Assembly (NCBI RefSeq): GCF_022201045.2
Contig: NC_068561.1
Coordinates: 25,922,501 to 25,986,500 of the forward strand
Direction of reading: 5' to 3'
DNA from: Citrus sinensis
Taxonomy: Eukaryota; Streptophyta; Magnoliopsida; Sapindales; Rutaceae
Length of the DNA stretch: 64,000 nucleotides
Shown here: one piece after another, positions 1 to 12,298 of the stretch
Layout: each line of letters starts with the position of its first letter
Position numbering within the stretch: the first letter of the stretch is position 1
Made by a program: the position numbers and the translations under genes
The notes under the pieces: generated by a model
Database searches by the model: none
Seen by the model: only the letters and a program-made list of their open reading frames with translations
What the model was told of the DNA's origin: nothing

Positions 1-458
1 AGGTCCGGACAATTTTCTTCGAAGTCACATCAAGCCCTCCAAGGATGTGAAGATTTATGCTGACAAAGGCCAAACTGAGTTGGTTTGGCCATGATCAATA
101 ACTAAACTACCGCTAGTATCAAAACCTTTACATCCTCATTCTTTTCCTCGCTATATATCACTTCATTCACACTTGAGTAAAAATCAATTCCTTCACCTAG
201 TATTGCCAACCTTGTATTAGTAATGAGCTTCACCATTACACAGTTCTACAATGCTGACTGTCTGTCTCAATCAAACAATAACATCCACCCCTTCAAACAC
301 ATCCCTCTTGATAGGGGTACTGCTTTGCATCAGTCCTTGTATCATGTGGAGCTCAGCAATCAACATTGTCTAGCTGATACTCGTATGACGTCCACAAATC
401 ATCTCAAAGAAATTAATTCCCACACTTACTGCTCTGAGTGTTACACAAAAGCTGTAAC
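1..458. other. Left edge, probable 3' flank of the ELM2/SANT gene
   Basis: No gene can be supported here. The ELM2/SANT gene on the minus strand ends at 459, so its 3' UTR should run into this stretch. An 85-codon open frame on the plus strand (223-480) overlaps that stop codon, shows no recognisable motif and has no matching splice context, so I treat it as chance. Confidence 0.4.
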
Positions 459-2351
459 TCAAGTGTCAGTGCTAGAATGACTAAATAAGTCCCTAACATG
501 TGGTTCTGGTACATCATCAACATCTCCATCCTCCTCTTCATCAGTCGCAACTGTATGGACTACATTTGCATCATTTTTACAATCATCTATCAAGTAGCCA
601 CCCTCTGTATCATCTTGGCAATTCTCTACATGATCATCCTGCTGATAAGCAGAAACACCTCGATTAGATAAAAATTCCACACCAGACTCCTCATCTTCCT
701 CTGCTGCTCCAAGGTCACATCTTTGCCACTCATCATCATCACTATCAATGTTTAGTGGGTCAAATCTGTTCTGCTCAGCACGTTTCTGGAGAATAAAGAC
801 ATTAAAATAATAGCTGACGAGTTCATTCTTTGTCCGGGAGGGAAAAACCAATGAAAGATGGTCCCAGAAGTTCTTCCCCATTGATACAGGGTAAGAAGAG
901 ACGACCTCATGGAATTTGTTCTCTTCCTCTTTAGTCCAGTTCTTTGATACCTCTTCTCCCATCTCATGGAAGCCTAATTCCTCAAATATCTTATGGCCAA
1001 GATTCACCCTAAGTTTCTCTCTAGCTTCCATGACATGTTGTCTCACACATCTAATAGAACCCTTATCAAGGCATTCACAGTCATTTCTGGTTACCAAGCT
1101 TTGAGAGTAATAATTTGCAGATGGTGCAGAATCAGGCATTGATACGACACAAGTACCCAACAGCTTCTCCCCCTGAACGTCATCAACCACAAGGCAAGAA
1201 CCCGACAATCGTTCAAGTCTAACTTGATGATCAGACCCATCTAGATGAGCAAGAGAGTTCTTTGAACCCTGCAGGCACCATTCTGGAACATCAGCTTGAT
1301 ACTCAGGACCAATTGAAACTGACTTCACAGGGGGATGATCGAGATGAGACGAGTAAATCTCATCAGATTGAAGAAAAGTCCTTATCTGGTGTTCAGTTGC
1401 AAAATATTCTGGGAAAAGGGAGAGGTAAACCTCCTCTGAATTAGCATCTCCTTCAGCAAAGAGGCCATTTGCCCAAAATAACGGAGAAATGCAGTCAGAA
1501 CCTATTTCAAATTCCTTTTCAGTCCCATTTGAAACTTCTGCAACTGGTCCAAACAGAAACCTTCCTTGATCTCGACATCTGTTGATGTTCTGCTCACCAT
1601 CACCATCTTCATAATGAAGCTAGGTTAGTCACAAAAGCTTACCAAGATTTAACATCTCCACATCATATTAAATTCATGAAGCATGTGCATGTATATCCCA
1701 TTGCAATTTAAGCAATGTATGTATTTATAGAGAACATCAATTTAGTTGTTCAACCCCATCACCAAACATGCAGAAGTTAATGGTCAGAACATATAGCAAT
1801 TGATTTACCAGAACTTTAAATTCCAGAATATTAGCAACATGAAAATAAAATATCAATAAAGCAAAGTCCGCATTGGATGAGTTCTCCCTATTATTGACAG
1901 ATAACAATAGCTTTGTAAGTCTGCTTTGTTTACCACAAAGCAAAAGCATGCAAGTCTGAGTGAAACAAATCAAATCCTTCCAGAGGACAGCAAACATATG
2001 TAAGTTGTCCAATTGGAGGGGGGGAAAAAAAAGCTAAGATCACAAATAGTCTAAAGCTATCATGGAGATGCAACATGTCACTCTAGCAAACAGCTGCAGC
2101 ATAGCCTCCACATAAATAACAAAGGCAATAGAGATAAATCAAAATGTATCCCATCCACCTGCCCAGTAATGCACCAAAAGTATAAATGCAGGTATTAATT
2201 TACTACCTGAAGTTTGAGGTTTCTGATGACCATCAGCAGGAGGACTCATATGCACCATTGGAGCAAGGTAGTTTGTGCATTCCCATTGTTTTGGGTGCTT
2301 ACAAGGGAACTCAAAACAATCCTCATCAAGAAAAGGTCTTTTGTGAATCAT
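459..2351 (-). CDS. ELM2/SANT (Myb-like) domain chromatin protein
   Basis: This is a putative nuclear chromatin-associated protein of the plant ELM2-SANT family. ELM2-SANT modules in animals recruit histone deacetylases; the role of this gene is inferred from family only. The coding sequence joins complement 2207-2351 and 459-1606 (430 aa). Exon 1 starts with MIHKRPFLDED, a lysine/acidic N-terminus followed by KHPKQ. Exon 2 carries the ELM2 signature IGPEYQADVPEW, then a SANT/Myb domain (KNWTKEEENKF ... FWDHLSLVFPSRTKNELVSYYFNV) and a long acidic tail rich in D and E. The junction uses a donor after 2207 and an acceptor ending at 1607, which keeps the frame as ..QTSDGDG... The ATG at 2351 lies just after a good acceptor (gactttcag), so upstream leader exons are likely; a donor near 2933 and leader sequence up to about 3450 fit this. 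The exact acceptor of exon 2 is the least certain part. Confidence 0.85.
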
Positions 2352-3460
2352 TTCTCCCTGAAAGTCACAATTGTTTTCAAAAGATTCAGAAATCAAATCC
2401 AAAGCTTTATATATCTGTAATTTGAAAAATATGACCTTGTAGTTTCCAACTATGGAAGATAACAAGTTTTCAATGTAATATCTAGTTTCAGCACAAAGCA
2501 TGTTATTCTATCCACCTTTATGAATGATAAAGTACCTAATTAAATACATATGCCCCATTATGAACCAGTAAATACTCATTTCATAACATTAATCAGCACT
2601 CATCCTTTGAGCTTAGTTAAAGAAAAGGCAGGAACATCCTATAAGCTCTCTAATTCCAGTTCTATTGACCTTAATGCCATTTCTACTCTTGTAAAAGAAA
2701 TTAGCTCTTAGTGCAGACATAAACCCCAATATTACTTGATAAACTACCCATATAGCAATGCAAATTGCAAAATGCATGATATGTAACTATTAAAGCATCC
2801 AAATATGCAATTCAATGCGCCGACAACTAGAAGCGACAACTTATCACAACAAACACATATAAACAAATTCATAATGGTAAAAAATTAAATATATATACAT
2901 ACACACACAAAGCTACAGGAGCCATTTCTTACCTACAAAATCTTCCCTCGGGCTCGCAGGGATATTATAATAACAACAAGGGAATGAATTAAATAAATAA
3001 ATAAAGAATAACCCTAATTTACAGAAGGACGAAATCTAGATCCCTGTTAATTGAATATTTAAAAATAAGTATTCTGGAAAAACGAATTAAAAAATTACCC
3101 CCGGAATCACTGTAAAATTTAAAACAAAAAAAATTTCAATAATCCAAAAAAGTTATAAATTTCTATAAATCCAAAAAATTGAGTCCACCCAGATGAATTT
3201 AAACAGCGAAAAGCAAGATTATATGCTTAAATTTACAAATCGAACAGAAACCTATACGAATCAATTATTTTTTACAAAAGTTTCAAAAACCCTAACCCTA
3301 GAATCGAAAACAAGGAACAGATAATGAAGATATCGGGATCGATCGATAGAGAAGAGATCAAATTGAACGAAACTGGTGGAATTTGACGATGAAATGAATG
3401 AAATCTTAAGAATTTAGGAACCCAAATGAAGAATTTGAAGTGCGAAATCGGTCACCGAAG
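2352..3460 (-). other. 5' leader with introns of the ELM2/SANT gene
   Basis: There is no coding sequence here. On the minus strand a strong donor (TTTTGTAG then GTAAGAAATGG) lies near 2933, and an acceptor lies immediately before the ATG at 2351, so a 5'-UTR intron of about 570 bases is likely. The stretch above 3300 is rich in short A and T runs and probably contains the transcription start region. The boundaries are inferred. Confidence 0.45.
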
Positions 3461-3797
3461 TGGGTAAAGTTAGGGCACAATTTATAGGCCGCGTTTGGTG
3501 AATCTAAAGAACTGGATTGCGAAATTACGGAAAGGGGTAAGTATCCTGTAGGAAATTACATGATGTCTTTTATGCCTTTATGATTCCTGGAATGTGCAAA
3601 TGATTCTGTCTGGTGAATTTGATGCAACAAACTCAGTGGAGGTGGGGCAGTGTCTTGTTGCCACGTGGGTGTACACAACTGTGCCATGTGCAAAAGAAGT
3701 CATAAAAATCTATTTCTTTGAAAATCCCAAGTTCTTTTCTTTTTCTTTTTTTTTATTATTTTGGCAGTTCACATTTCTGTTTAAGGAATGTTCCCCT

Positions 3798-4171
3798 GGC
3801 CATAATGAGATTTTTTTTTTAATTGGGACTACCGTCATACATTAGCTCACTAAAATATTTACTCAAATATTTTAAATTTTTTTTAATATTTGAGGGGTGT
3901 GATTTTTTTTTTAATTGGGACTACTGTCATACATTAACTCATTGAAATATTTGCTCAAATACTTTAAACTCTCTCTAATATTCGAGGGGTGTCTACTTTA
4001 CTCACATTTCATAAGAGAGATGTTGTCTCCACTCAATTAGTTGATAATTGAGGGAAAACTGAAACTAACTTCCATAATGCTCTTATGGAGACTCGAACCC
4101 TTGCACTTAACATTGTAAGTGCAAGACTTCTCTCATTGGACCAAAGGCACGCTCGTGCCCATAACGAGATT
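3798..4171 (-). mobile_element. tRNA-derived SINE with target-site duplication
   Basis: On the minus strand the element begins near 4156 with a tRNA-like head. A good polymerase III B box (GGTTCGAGTCTCC) lies at 4087-4099, and an A-box-like stretch (TGGTCCAATGAGAG) lies about 40 bases upstream, near 4130-4146. It ends near 3813 in an A-rich tail, seen as a T run on the plus strand. The flanks repeat: gccataatgagatt near 3799-3812 and gcccataacgagatt near 4157-4171, an approximately 12-13 base target-site duplication with one mismatch. The tail region is internally duplicated: a unit of about 95 bases with TTAATTGGGACTAC occurs at about 3816-3900 and again at about 3908-3992. The family name is unknown. 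Confidence 0.7.
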
Positions 4172-4768
4172 GAAGAACGAAAATCAAGTCAAATGATAAA
4201 AAGCCGTAGGGATGAAAAGGGTTTTACATTTTGTTAGGCAAACTGAAAATGTTTCCATAATAAGATTTTAGACTAAAAAATCAAAGTTTAAACTCAAGTG
4301 GCGCTGGTAAATCACTTTCTTCGTTGATGTATCATATAATATTTTTACATTGTTATCTAATCATAATCTCAAAAGATTTCATATACTGTAAAAATAGACT
4401 ACAAAATTATACAATAATTAATTTTTTGGTGCAATGTCAAATAAACTTCAAATGTGTGTTTGTAAGATTAAATAATTGACATCTTCTCATTAAACAAAAA
4501 TTCTATTAACTAGATATTTTTAAAACACTAGTGACCATAAAATAATGAAACTGTTACGAGAAGTTGAAGTTCTCGTCACTTTATAATTTATTTTAGCATA
4601 TGATTTTCTAATTGAAAAAATGCCAAATATTTTGTGGTCTCAGATGACCTGCAAAAGAGTATTTTTAAAAAAAGTTTTTTTACTTATATTTTGTTAATTG
4701 TTTTAACAACAATTAACTTTCAAAGAGATTTCTAATATTAAATGAAAAGAGTAACTTATAATTTTAAG

Positions 4769-5210
4769 AAGAGTGAGACTATTGCCCCCCCTCTTAACAC
4801 CGCTTAAAATCTCTTTAATTATTTTACAATTTAATCTCTATTAAAATTATATAAAAGAACAATTTCTAATTAAACCTCACTCAAAAGTCAAATAATTTTT
4901 TTTCATTTTATAAATAAAAAATATTTTTTTTTAATTTTCAAGTGAAGAATTTATCACCGATGGTTACAATGGAGAGAATGAAAAATCATTGTCTTTTTAT
5001 TTTAAATGGAAGAGATATGATTATTGAAATGTGTTTTAATAATGAAAAATAAAAAAATAAAGTTTACACAATAAATTTTACTTAAGAGTATTTTTATCAT
5101 TGATGGAGGTGTTAAAAGAATTTTATAATTTTTAAAAATATTTTAATGAGACTACTTAAGAAAAGGAGTGTTAAGAGAAATTTATAAGGATGCCAATAGT
5201 CCCACTCTTT
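4769..5210. mobile_element. MITE-like element with terminal inverted repeats
   Basis: The left end reads AAGAGTGAGACTATTGCCCC at 4769. The right end, read in reverse complement from 5210, is AAAGAGTGGGACTATTGGCA. The roughly 440-base interior is very AT-rich and has no coding capacity. A second copy of the left end lies at the window's right edge (63920-64000) and stays alignable over about 75 bases (…ACCYCTTTAATTATTTTACAATTT…). I could not define a target-site duplication, so the superfamily is unassigned. Confidence 0.6.
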
Positions 5211-5795
5211 GAAGAAAGAATATACATTATCATTTCTCAAAAAAAGAAAAAGGACATTATCCCGTAAAAGATTCTAATTTTACCAAAATCTTTCTGAAAT
5301 ATCGTTAAGTGAGGAGGATTTAATAGAAGTACTTCTCATCACTTATTGTGTTTTGTGTAATATATGATTTTTTTAATCTTATAGAAGTCAACCATTCCAT
5401 TGCAACTCTGCTCTTCATTGGATCGTGAGCCAAAACGGTTCCCACTTTCCATTTGTTTATTAAGATGAATCTCTCATAGCTTCAGCGACTCTAAATATTT
5501 ATATCTGCAACTGCAACTGCAACGTGCGGCTTTGAGTGGCGCATGAGACATCTGGCTTCTAATAATATGGTCGTAACGGATTAAATCAAATAAAAATCAA
5601 TAGAGTCTTCTAACAAACAAGTAACAGACAGACAGTAGTATCATCAAATAAAGTGACAAGGCAAAAACATAGAGCCTCTTAGCAAAAGCAAAGGCACAAC
5701 AAAAACTCATCAAAATATAGTAAAGAATTGAACTGACTTCTTCATCATCTATAATCTGATGCCCGATGACACGAGCATGCCCATTGGCATCTCTT
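5211..5795. other. 3' flank of UGD, no gene seen
   Basis: This AT-rich stretch contains the likely 3' UTR of the UDP-glucose dehydrogenase gene, which ends at 5796 on the minus strand. No coding or RNA gene is recognised. Confidence 0.4.
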
Positions 5796-7238
5796 TTATG
5801 CAACAGCCGGCATGTCCTTCAACCATGGATCGAGTGGCTTACCAATGGAGTACACGATGAAACCAATCTCCCTCAACTTGTTGGCATCAACAACATTCCT
5901 GCCATCAAACACGAATGCTGGTTTCTGCATGTTGTCATATATCCTCTGATAGTCAAGAGTCTTGAACTCATCCCACTCGGTCAAGATGCAGACACCATGG
6001 GCATCTTTTGTTGCTTCATAGGCATCCCAGACCACGCTCACTTGCTTCACCATGGTGGGACTCATTGGCTGGAGGTGAAGAGGATGGTCCCAGTCAAACT
6101 TGTTCATTGTAAGGTCCCTCTGGATCTGGTCCTCGGTGACCTGTGGGTCGTATATGCTCAACCGAGCTTTGTCTCCCAAAAGCCCCTTGCAGACATCAAT
6201 GGCTGGGGTCTCTCTGGTGTCACCGGTATCCTTCTTGAAGGCAAATCCCAGAACGGCAATCTTCTTGTTTGAAACCGTGTTGAACATAGAGGCAACTACG
6301 CGGTTCACAAAACGGCTTTTCTGGTAATCATTGATCTTAATGACTTGTTTCCAGTACTCAGCCACCTCTGGAAGGCCATTGCACTCGCAGATGTAAACCA
6401 GATTCAAAATATCCTTCTGGAAGCAGGAGCCACCGAACCCAACACTAGCATTCAAGAATTTGGGCCCAATCCTAGAGTCTGTACCAACAGCAAATGCCAC
6501 CTGACTGACATTAGCTCCAGTTGCCTCGCAGAGAGCTGACATGGCATTAACAGATGAGATCCTCTGTGCCAAGAAAGCATTGGCTGCAAGCTTCGAAAGC
6601 TCTGCAGACCAGAGGTTGGTGGTCAAAATTCGGTCTTCTGGGACCCAGTGTGCATACACATCCTTCAAGGCTTTGACGGCTTTCTGGCCTTCTGGCGTTT
6701 CTCTACCACCGATAAGGACCCGATCTGGGTTAAAAAGATCCTGTATTGCAGTTCCCTCAGCAAGAAACTCCGGGTTTGAAAGGATCTGGAATTTGATTCC
6801 CTTGCTGTTGTGGGTCAAAATTTTTTCAATTGCCTCAGCAGTTTTTACAGGAACTGTTGATTTCTCAACAACAATTTTGTCAGACTTTGACACATCGGCA
6901 ATCACACGAGCAGCGCTCTCCCAGTATGTCAGATCTGCAGCTTTGCCAGCACCAAGACCCTGAGTTTTAGTTGGGGTATTGACCGAAACAAAGACAATAT
7001 CAGCCTCAGAGACATGCTTCTCAACATCGGTGCTGAAGAACAGGTTCTTCCCTCGGCACTGCTTTACCACACCATCAAGTCCAGGCTCATAGATGGGGAG
7101 CTGGTCACTGTTCCAGGCATTGATCCGAGACACAGAGATATCAACAACAGCCACTTCAATGGATGGGCACTTCAGTGCAATGACTGCCATTGTCGGCCCC
7201 CCAACATACCCAGCACCGATGCAGCAGATCTTCACCAT
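5796..7238 (-). CDS. UGD: UDP-glucose 6-dehydrogenase
   Basis: The enzyme oxidises UDP-glucose to UDP-glucuronate with two NAD+ in the cytosol, supplying precursors for hemicellulose and pectin. The coding sequence is one uninterrupted exon of 480 aa, the usual plant length. An N-terminal Rossmann fold starts with GAGYVGG (residues 9-14 region). [15 protein letters not shown] and [10 protein letters not shown] follow, with the substrate-loop glutamate at about 161. The central helix has [19 protein letters not shown]. The catalytic cysteine sits in [10 protein letters not shown] (about C272), and the C-terminal NAD/UDP domain includes [13 protein letters not shown]. The ATG at 7238 is preceded by an acceptor near 7263, so the leader is spliced. 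All key residues are present. By family membership it is closest to the Arabidopsis UGD2/3/4 type; a one-to-one assignment needs a tree. Confidence 0.97.
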   Translation of the reverse strand: MVKICCIGAGYVGGPTMAVIALKCPSIEVAVVDISVSRINAWNSDQLPIYEPGLDGVVKQCRGKNLFFSTDVEKHVSEADIVFVSVNTPTKTQGLGAGKAADLTYWESAARVIADVSKSDKIVVEKSTVPVKTAEAIEKILTHNSKGIKFQILSNPEFLAEGTAIQDLFNPDRVLIGGRETPEGQKAVKALKDVYAHWVPEDRILTTNLWSAELSKLAANAFLAQRISSVNAMSALCEATGANVSQVAFAVGTDSRIGPKFLNASVGFGGSCFQKDILNLVYICECNGLPEVAEYWKQVIKINDYQKSRFVNRVVASMFNTVSNKKIAVLGFAFKKDTGDTRETPAIDVCKGLLGDKARLSIYDPQVTEDQIQRDLTMNKFDWDHPLHLQPMSPTMVKQVSVVWDAYEATKDAHGVCILTEWDEFKTLDYQRIYDNMQKPAFVFDGRNVVDANKLREIGFIVYSIGKPLDPWLKDMPAVA

Positions 7239-8070
7239 TTTCCTTTACTAATCAATATAACCTACAGAAAATGGAAAGAACAAAAGTTAACTTGCATGCA
7301 TGAGAAAACAAGCAACATTACCCATTTCCGGCATTTCATAACACATAACCCGCTTTCAAAGATGAAACAGTAAACAAAATAAATGAATCGACAATTTGCA
7401 AACTAGTCTTGCATAAAAAAAATAAGTATATCACTACGAGGTCAGTCATTCGTCATTCATTACAGAATCTTCAAACAATCAAAAAGACAAAAAATACATA
7501 CATTTCCATCCACAACGACGGAAAATTTTAGTTTTCAGCAACTCTACGCACTACGTCCAACATGCATAGCTCAACTACACAAGCAGAATAGTTTATACAC
7601 AATTTTTTTTTCCAAGATCTACACTAACAAACTCAATTTGATCTTCAAACTGCGAATTAGCCTCAAACCAACAAAAAAAAGGAAAAAGCGAACCCATTTT
7701 TCATACAATGTACTGTACTCCAAGTAAGTTCCGTTAGACAGCAAGTAACCCGATTCAGCTCAAATAAAAATGAACTCAGAAATCAACTAAACTCAATAAG
7801 ATCTGAACCCCAGTTGTCGAATCACAATAAGGATCAAACCCATATAACAGATCTACACATAATTGCTTCAGATCCAACAACAATTCATTCGATTCATATC
7901 TAAAAAACACAAGTTTTTAACACAACAAAGAGCTCAGAGATGAAAAGAACAGATATGAAAAAAACGGTAAGATCACATTTCGGATCAAGAGAGAGTGCGA
8001 AGAATTGAGATTTTAATTTTTACCTCAGTGAGCTTCGATTTCTCAAAATCAAAACAACTGTTTCTACAAC
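7239..8070 (-). other. UGD 5' leader intron
   Basis: On the minus strand a leader exon (…GAAGCTCACTGAG) ends near 8022 at GTAAAAATT. An acceptor (ttttctgtag) lies near 7263, 25 bases before the ATG. The roughly 760-base intron between them is T-rich on the sense strand, as leader introns of constitutively expressed plant genes often are. A TATA-like TATTTATA on the minus strand near 8101-8112 would fit a start around 8070. The leader intron is well supported by splice sites but not by transcript data. Confidence 0.6.
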
Positions 8071-8112
8071 GATATGAAATTTTGAGAGAGCGGGTTGGGT
8101 ATAAATACTCAA

Positions 8113-11100
8113 CTCTTGTCCGAGATCTGTCCGTACCTTTTTCCAAAATGACCCCCGTGCCCTCTCCAGTTTATTACCACCAAATTGGATAATAACCTCC
8201 CAGTCCTTACTTTTCTTTGTTTAAAAGAAAAGCTCAAGTTTTTAATTTTATTTAAATCTATTTATAAAAGTTTACTAAATCCCACTTGGATCAAGTGTGT
8301 ATGAGATTTAACTAAAGTGGGTATTTTTGGATTTTATTTGTGTTTTTTTTAAATTAATTAAGTTTGATCGCTTATCAATCACAAAAATTTAAATCAATCC
8401 TAAACTCATGAATCAAATCAAATGAACGGATCAAAATGATTGATTATTTTTCTTTTCTTTTTTAAAAATTTTTGAAGACATTTATCGTATCAAACCAGAG
8501 TCAAGTACCCATAATAAACCCGGAAACTTACTTACCTTTACCAATTGAACCAATATAAGTTTTATTGTTAAATTTTGTGTAAAATCCATTAATAAGTTCA
8601 TTAATTATATTACTATATTTTTAAAAGCTAATTTGAAATATAATACTCAAATCATATTTTCTTTTTCTTTTTGAACTTCTCAAATTATTATTTTTTATTC
8701 AGAGGTGGAACCAATAATTAGATTTTGCAGTTGTCTAATTGCATATGAAAAAGTTATTGTCAGAACAAATAAAAATACATGATATTCAAGTCTTAAATTA
8801 ATTACAATACAAAATAATTGTATGTAAATCTAATTTCATCATATATCAAAAACAAATTTTTTGTTCTTTCATACCTCGAAAGTCATCTACAATTGATTCT
8901 ATACTAACCTTTTTGACAAAATTTCTCTAGATATTTGTTAGCAATGTGCCTGTAAAAAAATCACATTTATTTTATTACAGAGACTATTCTTAGTAATACG
9001 CATAGCTGAAAAAGATCATTCATTAGTTGCAATAGAAACTAGGAGAATAAACACCAACATAATTATTTGTAGACAATTAGATGTATTGTTAATCTTTTAG
9101 TAGTAAGTACCCACCGTTGCATAAATAAAGAATAGATGACTAATTTTTTAATCCTAAATCTCAAACTACATTACAACTATAATGTTTAAGATCAACTCTC
9201 AAATGCATCTTCTCATTACTAATGAAATCATATTGATAAAACTTACTAAACAATCAACAAATATCATTAAAATTAATTGGTATTAAAATTAGATGGTTAT
9301 TGCCAATTGGTTTACTTTTTAAATTAATATATTAAAAGCTTTGGTTTTCACCTAATATATTAAAACTTTTTAAAGCGTTGGGTGTGAACATTTCCGCCGC
9401 TATTTCTATTAAAAAAGTTTATGTGACCAAAAGTTGTAAACTACGTTTTTTTTGTGATTTAATCAAAATTAGGGGTCCAGATGTTATTGCCCTATTGTTC
9501 CAATAGTTGACGGGAGCTCTCAATGAAGGGCGGAAATGTAAAGTGGTCAGTCGGTCAATCAACGAATTTACAGAAGTGCCCACAGATTTTTTTTTTCTGC
9601 CAGAATATAGAAATTGTAGATTTATTCTACGCGGTTTCAATACAAAGCACTGATTTTGTAACCTTCCCGGATATTTCTACAAGATTTACTTGCAATTTTT
9701 GTAATGCAAATACTAATCCCGTCATAAATTAAGTATGGTTTCGCCTGTGGGGTAAAAATTTCGTTAGAATTTGTTCTGTTTTGTAAAACAGAATGTAAAA
9801 TTAATCAATGTTATACATATATATATAATTCATTGAGTCTTTCTTCAGAAGAAATGCATCCACATTTTAAATTGTCAATTTGAAACCAATCAATATTGTC
9901 TAACTAATTTTCTGCTACGACTTATCATACATTATCAAATTTTTTGTTACTAAGTTGATGTTCTATAGTTGCCATTGTTTAAAATTCACATCGTCATAAA
10001 AATTAAAAACAGCATAAAATATTACCATATATATTTGATTGAAGAGTAAAATTTTATTTATACAAATTAGTGCAGCATATTATGATTGATTGAATGAAAA
10101 CACAAAATAAATATAAGTAAGTCATGTGAGGTAAGTGATGTTTTTGTTCAACATGCCACGACCTATTAAATTGTATAAAGAATTTATAGTCATATTATTA
10201 GTCAATATTATTGAAATAAATATGTTTTTAGTTAACAAATCTACGAGGGATGGAACTGTAATATTGTGATATTGTCGTTTTTGTAAAACTAAGATTTAGA
10301 AATTCTACAATGATAACGAAAGTGGGCAATATCATCTGACTGACACAAGACATATTTGGCTTAATTTTTTTTTTTTTTTTAATTGCTCTAATCATGAAAG
10401 TCGATATTATTTTTGCCCTTTCAGAGACTAAAATTGACAGACCAAAGATAATAATTTTTTACCTTTCCTATGCAATTATCATGCTGCCAGACAAAAACAC
10501 ATATTTTGACCAGACAGGATCAATTAAAGTCGGTCGAAATGAAGTTGGTAGAAAATGTCTTTCAAAAAATTAAACCCCGAAGGCATAATTAGGCAAAGTG
10601 ACAGCTAAGCGCGGGCAATGATTTTCATGTGCTTTAACGGCATGAGAAAAATAGACAATATTTAATTCAACCATATTTTTGGTAAAAGGGCCTGCACACA
10701 CAACTTGAAATCTAAGAATGAACTTGCTTAAAAACTCAGAAAATACGTTGAGTAAATCCGAAGTTATTCATATTTTTAAAAAAAAGTATAATAAAATAAA
10801 ATAATTTTGGAAGGTTAGATGTTAGAGAATTGAACCAACTGGAAACTTAAAAAAGATCGTGGTGATGATGACAGATTATCGTTCTCACAACTCAAGACAA
10901 AAAAATAGTAAAAGAAATGATAAACTATTAAAAAAAAAAAAAACCTCACAGCATGTGAAAAAATTTGCATGTGGCCATGCGCTTATCATCAAGTAAAAAG
11001 ACAAATCCATTCAGTGATGCAATACACACACATACTTCATTAACAAATATATAAAGGATGGAATCGTCATATTTGTTAGTTTGTATCTCATCTGATGTGA

Positions 11101-12110
11101 TAAATGATATGTCACTATCTGATTTGTTCAAGTAATAAATAATTATTTAGTTTTATCTTTTTTAATATAAATAACAATTTTTTATTATTGACACATCAAT
11201 TGAGATACAAACTAAAAGGTTATTTGTTTTGAAGTCTGAAATTTTATTAATTTTAGATTTTTAAAAAATTTTACTTATTTTTTTTTCATAATTTATGTTT
11301 TATTTTTAATATTTACATCTAAATAAAAGAAGTAAAATTTAATGATTTTTATCTGAATGAGAAAATATTTAAATTAAAAGTAAATATTATATTTCAAAAT
11401 ATTCTCTATAAAATAACTTATTTTCCAAAACTATAAAATATAATCCTTTTTCTTTTGTTTTGATTTACAAGAATATAAATATTAAATAACCAAGTTTAAA
11501 AATTTTTTTATTATGAAAACAAATAAAAATATCACTTATATTCAGATATTCAAATTTTTATATTCATACACATTCTGAAGAAATAAACGCTGCCTAAATA
11601 TCTCAAGTACATGAACATGATATTATTTCGAAATTTTTTGAATGTTACAATTAAGTCCGATGTTTACTACCAAACCCAAAACTCAAAAGATTAGCGCAGC
11701 GTCTCTCTCTTGATGAAGTGGGCTCATGAACTTGGCCCAAAATGAAGCTGCACTCGGTCCCTCAGTCACGAACACAAGATCAAAATGAGGCCAATAAAAT
11801 ATATAGTGAGGTAAAATGCCAACAGAAGCCCAAAAGAAGTGAGGGCCTTGAACTTGATTGTATTTTTGATTAATGATGAGGGGTAAATTTAAAATTTGCA
11901 TTGCGGTTAGATTAATTCTGGCAACTAAGCACTAGCCACACTACCATTTTCCGTAACGGTTCTTTAGTTTGTTAATCCAATCAATCTGAGCCCTACCCTC
12001 AGCAAATCCAGCGGTCAAAACACCGACAAAAATTTCAATTTAAATAATCCAACGATTTATCAACAAACAACCCACCAGGGAAAGAAAAGGGCAAAAAAAA
12101 AAAAAAAAAA
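8113..12110. other. AT-rich intergenic region without recognised genes
   Basis: About 4 kb between UGD and the TPX2-like gene. All open frames are short and lack motifs. It contains several A/T homopolymer runs, for example near 10364, and one foldback element annotated separately at 11075-11218. No tRNA, miRNA hairpin or retroelement protein remnant was recognised. Confidence 0.5.
11075..11218. mobile_element. Small foldback element
   Basis: The left arm starts GTTAGTTTGTATCTCATCTG at about 11075. It is mirrored by a right arm ending near 11218, whose reverse complement begins TTTAGTTTGTATCTCAATTG; both arms continue into ATGTG and a T/A-rich stretch. The arms are about 30 bases and enclose roughly 80 bases of AT-rich DNA. 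No coding capacity and no clear target-site duplication. Confidence 0.45.
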
Positions 12111-12121
12111 CTAGCCGTTAC
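11951..12121 (+). promoter_or_regulatory. Two MSA-like mitotic motifs upstream of the TPX2-like gene
   Basis: The AACGG core occurs at 11955-11959 (CCGTAACGGTTC). It occurs again in reverse orientation at about 12113-12121, where the complement reads CGTAACGGCTA. AACGG followed by two pyrimidines and A is the core of the M-specific activator element bound by three-repeat MYB proteins, which drives G2/M transcription in plants. The second site matches the 3' half of the consensus fully. Position about 180-350 bases before the ATG and the gene's predicted spindle role support function, but short motifs can occur by chance. Confidence 0.5.
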
Positions 12122-12298
12122 GCAGAGCGTCCAAAATCTCAACGTTCCTTTTTCTTCTCCATCCTCTATCAATTATTCCCTCAGATTCATTCTTTCTTTC
12201 GTCAAATCAAAACCCTGACTTTCTTCCTCTTTCTCATCAAACTAACAAAATCCATCCCTGGTTTCCTGCTCTTGACTGTTTTCTTGATCGAATTCTCG

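Noticed and set aside
223-480. 85-codon plus-strand frame at the window start
   Set aside because: It overlaps the stop of the ELM2/SANT gene, has no motif and no clear splice or promoter context.
4087-4099. tRNA gene suggested by the B-box sequence
   Set aside because: No cloverleaf can be completed around it: acceptor and anticodon arms do not pair. It fits a SINE head.
6541-6963. 140-codon frame antisense to UGD
   Set aside because: It is a mirror frame of a strongly conserved enzyme gene, a common artefact of codon bias. No independent motif.
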